16,050 nucleotides of DNA from an uncultured Opitutaceae bacterium (GTDB taxonomy: Bacteria; Verrucomicrobiota; Verrucomicrobiae; Opitutales; Opitutaceae), in NCBI GenBank assembly GCA_946482625.1, contig CAMLSH010000026.1, positions 1-16,050 on the forward strand, written 5' to 3'. A program made the translations under genes and the position numbers. Under the pieces are notes generated by a model. It ran no database searches. It was not told where the DNA came from and saw only the letters and a program-made list of their open reading frames with translations. This document shows positions 1 through 6,736 of the stretch, piece after piece (within the stretch, counting starts at the first letter, position 1; every line of letters begins with the position of its first letter).

Positions 1-397
1 CCGCCGCGGTCGTGAACGGCGTGGCGAGCGTCGCCATCGCCACCGGCCCCGCGATCAGTTTCGCCAGCTCCCGTAGTTGCCCGCTTGAGACGAGCGGCTC
101 GTCCGCCTGCACGTTGATCACGTGCTGCGCGCCCACGATCCGGTTGGCTTCGGCGATGCGATCCGTGCCGCTCTGATGCGACACGCTGGTCGGAATCGCC
201 CGGAAACCCGCCTTCTCCAACGGCGCCGCGAGCAAGGCGTCGTCGACTGCAAAAAACAGCGGGAACTCCGGCGCTTCCCGCGCGATCCGTTCCGCGACCC
301 ACAGCAGCAGCGGTTTGCCCTTGATCACGTGAAGCAGTTTCCGCGGGAAACGCGTCGATTCGAGACGGCAGGGAACGATGATAGCGGTCTGGGGCAT
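1..397 (-). CDS. kdsB: 3-deoxy-manno-octulosonate cytidylyltransferase (CMP-Kdo synthetase), N-terminal part
   Basis: Activates Kdo with CTP to give CMP-Kdo in the cytoplasm, the donor for the LPS inner core. Translating the minus strand from the ATG at 397 gives a protein starting [20 protein letters not shown], the nucleotide-binding start typical of KdsB (VPxRLxSTRxPxK). Further on, [11 protein letters not shown] and [11 protein letters not shown] (about residues 77-106) match the family blocks HQSGTDRxAE and NVQGDEP. About 132 residues are present; the family is about 250, so the C-terminal half lies beyond the left edge. The frame is open to the edge. No strong Shine-Dalgarno site precedes the ATG. 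The gene diverges from HPr with about 77 bases between the chosen starts, so their promoters must lie close together or overlap. The one substitution seen is Ala for Gly in QADEP, which is mild. Identification is firm; the start is probable. Confidence 0.93.
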   Translation of the reverse strand, partial: MPQTAIIVPCRLESTRFPRKLLHVIKGKPLLLWVAERIAREAPEFPLFFAVDDALLAAPLEKAGFRAIPTSVSHQSGTDRIAEANRIVGAQHVINVQADEPLVSSGQLRELAKLIAGPVAMATLATPFTTAA

Positions 398-474
398 GGA
401 CTTGGACGTTTGTGGTAGGTTTTTGGAGTTGCAAGCCGACGGCACCCGTCACGAGCATGCGCGCACCCAATCGA

Positions 475-774
475 ATGGATAAAAACGACGTCACGACCGC
501 AGGAAAGCCCCTTTCCAAAGAGCTGGTGGTTCAAAACAAAATGGGCATCCACGCCCGTCCGGCTGCGATGATCGTCCGTATAACCAACAAATTTAAGGCC
601 GATGTTTTCGTCGAAAAAGACGACGAACAGGTGAACGGCAAAAGCATCATGGGCCTCATGATGCTCGCCGCCGGCAAAGGCTCGAAGGTCAAGTTCCTCG
701 CCACCGGCGACGACGCCACCCAGATGCTCAACGAGCTCGACCAGCTCTTCGCCCGCAAATTCGACGAGGCGTAA
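475..774 (+). CDS. ptsH: HPr phosphocarrier protein
   Basis: HPr-family protein: the small cytoplasmic carrier that takes phosphate from enzyme I on a histidine and, in many lineages, is also phosphorylated on a serine by HPr kinase. From the ATG at 475 it has 99 residues. The active-site block GIHARPA gives His26, and the regulatory block NGKSIMGLMMLAAGKGS gives Ser57. The spacing of 31 equals the canonical His15/Ser46 pair. Starts at 412 (GTG) and 457 (ATG) are in frame but would add up to 21 residues not typical of HPr. Even from 475 there is an N-terminal extension of about 10 residues over the usual 85-90. No enzyme I or PTS permease lies nearby and the neighbouring sugar operon uses a non-PTS permease, so a regulatory role is possible. 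The gene is monocistronic, followed by a hairpin and a terminator. Confidence 0.93.
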   Translation: MDKNDVTTAGKPLSKELVVQNKMGIHARPAAMIVRITNKFKADVFVEKDDEQVNGKSIMGLMMLAAGKGSKVKFLATGDDATQMLNELDQLFARKFDEA

Positions 775-783
775 GCAAGGTGG

Positions 784-804
784 AACGCGCCGTCCCGGCG
801 CGTT
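784..804. other. GC-rich perfect hairpin just after HPr
   Basis: AACGCGCC (784-791) and GGCGCGTT (797-804) form a perfect 8-bp stem with loop GTCCC, beginning 9 bases after the HPr stop. The following bases (GTTCGTTGTC) are not a real U-tract, so this is more likely a 3'-end mRNA stabiliser or an auxiliary stem than the main terminator. It lacks the flanking GTAG tetranucleotide seen in the three REP-like elements of the window. Confidence 0.5.
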
Positions 805-839
805 GTTCGTTGTCGCAGACAGTGCGCACGAAACTCCCG

Positions 840-872
840 AAACCACGGAAAACACTCCGTGGTTTTTTATTT
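840..872 (+). terminator. Rho-independent terminator of HPr
   Basis: AAACCACGGA (840-849) pairs perfectly with TCCGTGGTTT (856-865) around a 6-base loop (AAACAC). On the plus strand the stem runs straight into TTTATTT. The 10-bp stem plus U-rich tail is a classic intrinsic terminator, 65 bases after the HPr stop. Read from the minus strand the tail is poor (TTTCGGG), so it should mainly stop plus-strand transcription before it meets the convergent tatD-type gene. Confidence 0.88.
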
Positions 873-977
873 CCCAAATCCGTCCGCGCCTCCGCCCTTC
901 AGCGCTTCCGCGGTCTCCATTTTTTCGATCAGGACGCTCCACCGTGAAGCCGGGTTTTCATTCCCGACATTCCCCCA

Positions 978-995
978 CATCAGTGTGCATCAGTG
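978..995. repeat. Short direct repeat (CATCAGTG twice)
   Basis: CATCAGTG occurs at 978-985 and again at 988-995, separated by TG, in the gap between the HPr terminator and the 3' end of the tatD-type gene. The rest of 873-1013 holds no ORF of interest and no hairpin. It is mildly repetitive (TCCGCGCCTCCG-like runs near 885-920), which may be decayed dispersed repeat sequence. No function is assigned. Confidence 0.4.
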
Positions 996-1013
996 ATTAT
1001 CCGCCTTCGCTGA

Positions 1014-1820
1014 TCAGATTCCGAAAAACCGCCGTGCATTCTCCGTGCTGACCTTCGCCAGTTCCTCGTAGCTCACGCCGAAAACCTGTGCCGCAAATTC
1101 CGCCGTGTGCTTCAGGTAAGCCGGCTCGTTCGGCTTACCACGATGCGGCATCGGCGTCAGATAAGGCGCATCCGTCTCCAGCATGAACCGCGACAGCCCC
1201 TGCGCCTTCGCCGCCGCCCGGATCGTCTCTGCCGTCTTGTACGTGAGGATGCCCGTGAACGAACCGTATCCGCCGCGCCGTGTGAGCTCGGCCATCTCGA
1301 CCTCGCCTTCGGTGAAGCAGTGAAAAACCACCTTCGTCCAATCCACCCCGCTCGCATCGATCATCTCCACGGACTCGCGAAACGCCCCGCGCGAATGCAC
1401 CACGAGCGGACATTTCAACTTCGCAGCGATCACCAGTTGCGCCGCAAACGCAGCGCGCTGCCAGCGGAAGATCTTCTCCGCCTGCGCCGCATCATCCTTC
1501 GGCAAATGAAACCGATCGAGTCCACACTCGCCCAACGCCACCGGCGGCGGCTCCGAAAACTGGCTCCAAAACCCCTCGATCTGCGCCACTGCGTCCGGCC
1601 ACAACTCATCCACCGAGCACGGATGCACGCCCACCGTGTAGCGGACAAAGCCCGCGTTCTCCCGGGCGATTTTGCGATACAGCTCCCAGTCATCCGGCGA
1701 CGTGCCGATCGTGATCATCGCCTCCAACCCTGCTTCGCGCGCACGCGTCAACGCGTCCGCAAGCGCGCCTTTATGCGCGAAAGATTCGAGGTGAGTATGC
1801 GTGTCGATCAGCGAGGCCAT
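1014..1820 (-). CDS. TatD-family metal-dependent hydrolase (DNase)
   Basis: Amidohydrolase-superfamily TIM barrel of the TatD/YcfH/YjjV type, a cytoplasmic metal-dependent nuclease. The 268-residue protein begins MASLIDTHTHLE, and the full metal set is visible: His8 and His10 (DTHTH), Glu98 (GECGLD), His142 (VVHSRG), His167 (FHCF) and Asp217 (LETDAPYLTP). GECGLDRF and ETDAPYL match family signatures, and the length equals the family norm of about 260. The frame stays open upstream to 2438, but that part is antisense to the AraC gene and has no similarity, so the ATG at 1820 just before the metal motif is taken. Its 3' end converges on HPr. TatD relatives degrade DNA ends or D-aminoacyl-tRNA-like substrates; the exact subfamily cannot be told here. 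Confidence 0.94.
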   Translation of the reverse strand: MASLIDTHTHLESFAHKGALADALTRAREAGLEAMITIGTSPDDWELYRKIARENAGFVRYTVGVHPCSVDELWPDAVAQIEGFWSQFSEPPPVALGECGLDRFHLPKDDAAQAEKIFRWQRAAFAAQLVIAAKLKCPLVVHSRGAFRESVEMIDASGVDWTKVVFHCFTEGEVEMAELTRRGGYGSFTGILTYKTAETIRAAAKAQGLSRFMLETDAPYLTPMPHRGKPNEPAYLKHTAEFAAQVFGVSYEELAKVSTENARRFFGI

Positions 1821-1955
1821 GCGGCCGAAAATCCCAAACGGCCGCTCTTCAAACGCCAAACAAATCTCCGCCACCGGAAGAAATCTCCTGCGATGTCTGC
1901 TTTGGGCCTGCATTGCCTCCGGCCACCGCGCAACATGCAGGCAACCCCAAAAACG

Positions 1956-2972
1956 ATGCTCGGATTCACACCCGCGAAACGAAAAAAAAGCGGCTCCGAT
2001 TCCCGCCAGCTCTTCGTCGAAACCTTTCGCCGTCAGATCGCCGCCCTCGAAAAAGGCCGCGGCCGCTTTCTCATCCCGCAAAGCCGTCACCTCTACGAGC
2101 GGCATCCGCACATGCAGTACCACTTTAAACCCGAGCTGTTCATCCAGCTCGGCGGCGCGACGGATTTTTCCTTTCCCGACCAACAGGGGTTCACGCTCGA
2201 CGCCGGCGAGATCGGCATCATGCCCAAGGGCGTTCCGCATGGCGAGGTCGTCCGCAGCGGCGCCCGCCCCTTCGAAAACGTCGTCGTCTGCTACTACAAC
2301 GACACCGTCGCCATCCACGTCGCGCACGAGTCGCCGGCCGGCCACCCCGCCGTCGACGACATCTATTTCTTCACGTCTCCATTTTTCAACGACCTCGTCG
2401 AATACCTGAACCGCATCGCCGACCTGCGTTTTCACCAAAGCCCCGCGCGCAACACCGCCATCAAGGGACTCCTCCTCGCCGAACTCGCCCTACTCGTCGC
2501 CATCGTCGAGGAGCAGCAAGCCGGCCTCTACTCCGAAACCGAACGCGCCTTCCGCTGCCAGTGGCTGATCCGAAACAACATCGGCGATCCCACGCTCAGC
2601 GGTGATTCCCTCGCCGCCGAGCTGCGCTGCTCCGCCAGCCATCTCTCCAAACTGTTTCACCGCGAGACCGGCGAACGCATCGTCGAGTACATCACGCGTA
2701 TCCGGCTGACCAATGCCCTAGACGCGATCCGCCACACGAACTTAAGCGTGAAGGAAATCGCCGCCGCCTGCGGCTTCAACGACGCCAACTACTTCGCCCG
2801 CGTTTTCCGCAAATCGACTGGCCGCTCGCCCGTCCAGTATCGCCAGGATCTCCAGCGCATCGCGTCGTCGGTCGAGAAAGAACCCAAGGCGGTTTTCTTC
2901 GATCGCGAAGAACACGACTTCGGCCTCCGCCCCGAGGTCATGGCCCGCGCCTCGGCCAAGATCACGACATAG
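1956..2972 (+). CDS. AraC-family transcriptional regulator with N-terminal cupin domain
   Basis: Likely DNA-binding regulator with a sugar-sensing domain. From the ATG at 1956 it has 338 residues. An N-terminal cupin-like region (about 55-120) includes LDAGEIGIMPKGVPHGE, the typical jelly-roll metal or ligand turn. Two helix-turn-helix units follow at about 216-237 (SLAAELRCSASHLSKLF) and 264-287, the second with the AraC signature VKEIAAACGFNDANYFARVFR...GRSPVQYR. A tail of about 35 residues after the HTH is longer than usual. ATGs at 1893 (with GGAAG 12 bases upstream) and 1935 are in-frame alternatives; the residues they add do not look conserved-like, so 1956 is a cautious choice. It diverges from the tatD-type gene and converges on the sugar operon, ending 70 bases before the kinase stop. 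By position it may control that operon, but no binding site was found. Confidence 0.9.
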   Translation: MLGFTPAKRKKSGSDSRQLFVETFRRQIAALEKGRGRFLIPQSRHLYERHPHMQYHFKPELFIQLGGATDFSFPDQQGFTLDAGEIGIMPKGVPHGEVVRSGARPFENVVVCYYNDTVAIHVAHESPAGHPAVDDIYFFTSPFFNDLVEYLNRIADLRFHQSPARNTAIKGLLLAELALLVAIVEEQQAGLYSETERAFRCQWLIRNNIGDPTLSGDSLAAELRCSASHLSKLFHRETGERIVEYITRIRLTNALDAIRHTNLSVKEIAAACGFNDANYFARVFRKSTGRSPVQYRQDLQRIASSVEKEPKAVFFDREEHDFGLRPEVMARASAKITT

Positions 2973-2983
2973 CGAGTCCTCCC

Positions 2984-3046
2984 GTAGCCGCGTCACTTAA
3001 GACGCGGATTTCACTCAATTTTCCGCGTCTCAAATGACGCGGCTAC
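2984..3046. repeat. REP-doublet (REPIN-like) element A
   Basis: Two inverted units, each GTAG plus a hairpin. Left unit: GTAG (2984-2987), stem CCGCGTC (2988-2994), loop ACTTAA, stem GACGCGG (3001-3007). Right unit, read on the minus strand: GTAG (3046-3043), then the same 7-bp stem (3042-3036 and 3029-3023) with a different loop. A 15-base AT-rich spacer separates them, and the whole element can also fold on itself. GTAG followed by a short palindrome is the hallmark of REP sequences mobilised by RAYT tyrosine transposases. It fills the gap between the convergent AraC and kinase genes and overlaps the last 4 bases of the kinase gene. There is no U-tract, so it is not a canonical terminator, though it may act as one. 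Confidence 0.8.
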
Positions 3047-3918
3047 AACCCCGGCACATCCGCCGGCGCATACTTCGGTTGCGCGCCATCACGACTCGCG
3101 ACAAACGCCCCCAGCGCACACGCCCGTGCGAGCAACGCCTCCCAATCCGGCTTCGCCTCGTTACGCAAAATCCCATCGAGCAACGCCGCCATGAACGAAT
3201 CGCCCGCACCGATCGTGTCGCGCACTTTCACCGGTGGAGACGACGCGCGATAGCTTTTCCCGTCGCGCCACAGCAGCGCGCCGTCCGCGCCGAGCGTCAC
3301 GCACACCATCTCGCACGCGTACGCAGATGCCAGATGCGCCGCCTGCGCTTCGACGCCCGCGTTCTTCAAAGACTCCGACGCGAGCGTCTTCGCTTCGTCG
3401 CCGTTCACTTTGAGCAAGGTGCAGCCGCGAACAAACTCATCGAGTTCTCCGACCGCATCGAAAGGCGGGCGCAGGTTCAGATCGCAGATCCGCCGCACCG
3501 GTTTCGCCGCCAGCCACGCACGCAACACATCGCGATTGTTCGCTCCGCGCAGCGCCAGTGAACCGAAGACCAAGGCCGCCGGCGGACGCTCGCCCGGCAT
3601 AGGCGACGTCGTGATTTCGTCCCACGCCACCGGTCGGTGAATCGTGTAAACCGCCTGCCCTTTCGCATCGAGTTTCACCTCGACCGAACCGGTAGGCAGC
3701 GTCGGATGATGCGTGATCGGACTCACCGGCAACCCAGCCCGCTCGATCAAGGCAATGGTCTCCGCCCCGAGCGCGTCATTACCCACCGCCGAGACCAGCA
3801 TGGGGTCTCGTCCGAGCCGCTTCAAATGATACGCGACATTCAGCGGTGCGCCGCCGAGAAATCGCCCGTGCGGCAGCAGGTCCCAAAGTACTTCACCAAA
3901 ACAAACGACATCGTTCAC
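3043..3918 (-). CDS. PfkB-family carbohydrate kinase, probable fructokinase
   Basis: Ribokinase-fold sugar kinase of 291 residues. Signature 1 is GGAPLNVAYHL at 22-32, DLNLRPP at 146-152 is the usual core block, and signature 2 DTIGAGDSFMAALL (234-247) holds the catalytic base Asp240 and the GAGD anion hole. It probably phosphorylates fructose to fructose 6-phosphate, the product left by the phosphorylase upstream in the operon; substrate is inferred from context, since PfkB kinases are hard to assign by sequence alone. The start is GTG at 3918. The sequence GTGA makes a 4-base overlap with the TGA stop of the MFS permease, which suggests translational coupling and decides the start. The stop codon TAG (3045-3043) is part of the GTAG of REP-like element A. 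Length and motifs are complete. Confidence 0.92.
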   Translation of the reverse strand: MNDVVCFGEVLWDLLPHGRFLGGAPLNVAYHLKRLGRDPMLVSAVGNDALGAETIALIERAGLPVSPITHHPTLPTGSVEVKLDAKGQAVYTIHRPVAWDEITTSPMPGERPPAALVFGSLALRGANNRDVLRAWLAAKPVRRICDLNLRPPFDAVGELDEFVRGCTLLKVNGDEAKTLASESLKNAGVEAQAAHLASAYACEMVCVTLGADGALLWRDGKSYRASSPPVKVRDTIGAGDSFMAALLDGILRNEAKPDWEALLARACALGAFVASRDGAQPKYAPADVPGL

Positions 3919-5162
3919 AGGGCAGAGAGATTATATTCCGTGCGCTCCAGATCGCTCAACCGTCGACGCGCCGGATCGTAGATCCAATTCAGCAACAGAC
4001 CCGCGAAAAGCAAACCGGCGAACCCGGTCGCGAGCATGAAGCCATAACGCGCGTGCCCAAAAAAATCGCTGACCGCGCCCATCGCGAGTGGCCCGGCCGC
4101 CGCCGCTCCGCACGAGAAAAACAAAATCACGCCTGCAACTGCGCCGTGCTCCGACTTCGGCGAACAGCTGATACCTTTGGAATTTAGCGTCGGATAAATC
4201 ACCGACATGAACAACCCTGAGAGCGGGAGAAGAAACACCGCGACATTCACACCGCCCACCGCACTCGCCGCAAAACACAGAAAGATCGCGCCGCCAAACA
4301 CCGCGAGAACCGAGGTCCAACTGAAGAGATTGAGCAGCCACGCCCCGAAGAAACGACCCGCCGCGCGCAGGATGAAGAAAATCGGGATCGCATACATCGC
4401 GACAAACACTGCGTCTCCCGCGTAACCCGCCAGCAGCGTCGGCATCCACACGTAGATCGCGCACTCCACCATGACGTAGAGGGAAAGCCCGAGCGAAAAG
4501 CCCATCGCGTGCGCGTTCTTCATCATCCGCAACGTGCGCTTGAAGTCCACCGGCTCATTCGTGTGCATCACCGTCGGCGGATATTTCACGAACGACGCTG
4601 CAACGATCAGCAACACGCACAACGTCGCCGCGATCACGTACAGCCATTTCCACGACACGCCGGTCGTCAGCAGATGCGCCACGATGGCCGGGCCGACAAT
4701 CGCGCCGACTCCAAAGAACCCCTCGACCGCGTTCATCATCGAGGTGTGCTCGCGATTCGAGCGGGCGATGTCGCCGATCAACGCGAGCGCACCCGTCTTG
4801 AAAATCCCGATGGCCACACCCGACACGACCAGCAGCGCGAGGAAGAACGCGAACGTCGATCCCACCGCGAACAGGTACGCATCGAAGGCAAAGATCACCA
4901 GGCCGAGCAGGATGGTTTTCTTGCGTCCGAGTTTGTCCGCGAAGTACCCGAAAAATCCACCCGCCAGCCCGATCGCCGCCATGCTCGCATAGTGAAACGC
5001 ACTCGCCGCTGTCATGCTCAGGTCAAACTCGCGAATGACCTCCGGGATGATCACGCCGACAGAATCAGTCGTCATCGCAAACATCATGAACATGAGAAAC
5101 GTGAGCCACTTGATGACCCTCAAGTGACGCGGACTGGTGGTGGAAGCGGGAGCGAGGCTCAT
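3915..5162 (-). CDS. MFS sugar permease
   Basis: Major facilitator superfamily inner-membrane transporter of 415 residues with about 12 hydrophobic segments, starting with a cytosolic N-terminal stretch of about 17 residues. GYFADKLGRKK at 72-82 is the conserved MFS loop 2-3 motif (GxxxDxxGRxx), and GAVSDFFGHARYGF in the C-terminal half is a weaker counterpart. A longer central loop lies near KYPPTVMHTNEPVDFKRT. It probably brings the disaccharide from the periplasm into the cytoplasm, most likely by proton symport; substrate is inferred from the phosphorylase 35 bases upstream and the kinase overlapping its stop. It is not obviously a LacY/CscB-type sucrose permease by the motifs I can see. 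The ATG at 5162 gives a normal MFS length. Fusion or truncation is not apparent. Confidence 0.88.
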   Translation of the reverse strand: MSLAPASTTSPRHLRVIKWLTFLMFMMFAMTTDSVGVIIPEVIREFDLSMTAASAFHYASMAAIGLAGGFFGYFADKLGRKKTILLGLVIFAFDAYLFAVGSTFAFFLALLVVSGVAIGIFKTGALALIGDIARSNREHTSMMNAVEGFFGVGAIVGPAIVAHLLTTGVSWKWLYVIAATLCVLLIVAASFVKYPPTVMHTNEPVDFKRTLRMMKNAHAMGFSLGLSLYVMVECAIYVWMPTLLAGYAGDAVFVAMYAIPIFFILRAAGRFFGAWLLNLFSWTSVLAVFGGAIFLCFAASAVGGVNVAVFLLPLSGLFMSVIYPTLNSKGISCSPKSEHGAVAGVILFFSCGAAAAGPLAMGAVSDFFGHARYGFMLATGFAGLLFAGLLLNWIYDPARRRLSDLERTEYNLSAL

Positions 5163-5197
5163 GGAAATTGGGGATATTTTCTGAGGTTAGGAAATGC

Positions 5198-6682
5198 TCA
5201 TGGGATCGCGCTCCGCGTTCCAAGCGGGACGACCATCGCGCCCCGGTGACGCGAGCAGACGATCAACGCTTCGCGCGTTTGGAAGTTCACCGTGAGCCGG
5301 GCGAACGCGTCGCTATTTCGCCACTCTAGTCCCAGCGCATGAGCGGGGGTCGTCAGCACCTCAAACTCACCACCGAATGCCGGATGCGTGTTTCGAAAAC
5401 GAATCAGATCCAGCAGATCCTGCACGACCGGCTTCGTGAGCGCTTGTGCGATATCGGCGGCATTGTAACGGCGGCGATTGATGTCCCGGCCCACCTTCGA
5501 ATGCGCGAGCAGATCCATGTCGTTCGTGCCCGCGAGCAGGCCGACGTAATAAACCTGCGGCACACCCGGTGCGAAAAACTGGATCGCGCGGGCGATCAGA
5601 TAATCCCTGTCGTCCCGGCCAAGCGCGTCGTAGTAAGTCCCGTTTACTTGGAGAAAATCAATATTCGACGCGACCGCGCCCGAAGCCTGACGACTCTCGT
5701 CGCCGCTTTTGCGATGCATCGTCTCAACCAATTCCTCGAGTGCCTCCGGCGGCAGCAAACCGGCGCGACCGGTCGCCGCATCGGCGCCGGCATCGATCAC
5801 ACCGATGCCGTCGTGCGTATCCAGAACCGTGATCGCGTTGCGCGGACTGATCGCGAGCCACGACTTGAGGGGAACGGCGTCGGCCTTGAAAAGCGCGTGG
5901 AGCACCAGCGGCGGCAGCGCGAAATCGTACACGCGGTCCACGCGCTTCGCGATTTCGATCTGGTCGCGGTAGTAACCGTGGACCTCCACGAGCACTTCCA
6001 TCCCAAGCGTCTTCGCGTATTGCGTGAGTTCGCCGATAAACGCGTACGTCTCCGGAATCATGAAGCAGCTCGTGCCGGCGCGTTTGATGGCGTAACCCGC
6101 GGCATCGAGGCGGATCGTGCGCACACCGCCCGCTTGGAATTTCGCGAGGATCGACTTCAGGTACGCTTCGCCCTGCGGGTGGCGCACATCGAGATCGATC
6201 TGTCGCGAAGTAAACGTGGTCCAGAGCGTGCGGCTCTCACCGTTTTTGAGCACCACGCGCGTGAATGGAAGTTCCACACGCGGCCGGTAGATTCTCGCCA
6301 GGTCCGCCTCGCTCGCACCATCGGGGAAAACGCGATCGACCGTGAGAAACATCCCGGCGTACGGCGATTCGTTTCCGCGTACGGAAAAATCCTCAAACTG
6401 AGGCGAGTGCGCCGACATATGATTCACGATCAGATCGGCCATCACGTCCACGTTCTCTCCGAGCGAACGCACGTCGTCCCACGTGCCCAGACGCGGATCG
6501 ACCTGCGTGTGATCGATCGGATCGAAACCCGCGTCCGCACCATCGATGGCGTGAAAGAACGGCAGCAGATGCACGCCGCCAAACACGCCCGCGAGCGGCC
6601 CGCGCAAGACCGTTTGCAGCTCGCGCAAGCCGCCGCCGCCGAGACGATCGACGTACGTGATGAGTTGAACCTGATTTTTCAT
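5198..6682 (-). CDS. GH13_18 sucrose phosphorylase-type enzyme
   Basis: Retaining alpha-glucoside phosphorylase; for sucrose plus phosphate it gives glucose 1-phosphate and fructose without spending ATP. The 494-residue protein begins MKNQVQLITYVDRLGGG and continues GVFGGVHLLPFF and DGADAGFDPIDHT, all close to characterised sucrose phosphorylases. Catalytic residues: Asp193 in IRLDAAGYAIKRAGTSCF (nucleophile), Glu233 in VEVHGYY (acid/base), Asp291 in LDTHDGIGVID (transition-state stabiliser). IYRPR (131-135) keeps the phosphate-side Arg135. The C-terminal half has GVPQVYYVGLLAGTNDMDLL and GRDINRRRY, again family-typical. The acceptor-loop residues are Phe343-Leu344-Gln345, where I recall Leu-Tyr-Gln in the Bifidobacterium enzyme, so a relative such as a glucosylglycerol, glucosylglycerate or sucrose-6'-phosphate phosphorylase cannot be excluded. 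No signal peptide, so it is cytoplasmic. It lies 54 bases after the receptor gene and 35 before the permease. Confidence 0.93.
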   Translation of the reverse strand: MKNQVQLITYVDRLGGGGLRELQTVLRGPLAGVFGGVHLLPFFHAIDGADAGFDPIDHTQVDPRLGTWDDVRSLGENVDVMADLIVNHMSAHSPQFEDFSVRGNESPYAGMFLTVDRVFPDGASEADLARIYRPRVELPFTRVVLKNGESRTLWTTFTSRQIDLDVRHPQGEAYLKSILAKFQAGGVRTIRLDAAGYAIKRAGTSCFMIPETYAFIGELTQYAKTLGMEVLVEVHGYYRDQIEIAKRVDRVYDFALPPLVLHALFKADAVPLKSWLAISPRNAITVLDTHDGIGVIDAGADAATGRAGLLPPEALEELVETMHRKSGDESRQASGAVASNIDFLQVNGTYYDALGRDDRDYLIARAIQFFAPGVPQVYYVGLLAGTNDMDLLAHSKVGRDINRRRYNAADIAQALTKPVVQDLLDLIRFRNTHPAFGGEFEVLTTPAHALGLEWRNSDAFARLTVNFQTREALIVCSRHRGAMVVPLGTRSAIP

Positions 6683-6736
6683 GAAGAACGTGGGCGTGAG
6701 TACGGCGGTATTTTTGCGCGGACCTCGCTGCGCCGT

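Noticed and set aside
784..804. A fourth REP-like element after HPr
   Set aside because: It is a single hairpin without GTAG and without an inverted partner.
325..942. Long minus-strand frame covering the HPr region
   Set aside because: It is antisense to HPr, crosses a strong terminator, and its sequence shows no family; kdsB is in a different minus frame with clear motifs.
1107..1955. Long N-terminal extension of the AraC-family protein
   Set aside because: The Arg/His-rich translation is the antisense shadow of the tatD-type gene; the recognisable protein starts near 1893-1956.
1821..2438. N-terminal extension of the TatD-type protein by about 206 residues
   Set aside because: It lies opposite the AraC coding region and shows no domain; the metal motif that begins TatD proteins starts right after the ATG at 1820.
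3034..3561. Plus-strand Arg-rich frame across the kinase gene
   Set aside because: It is an antisense shadow typical of GC-rich coding DNA; the minus-strand kinase has all PfkB motifs.
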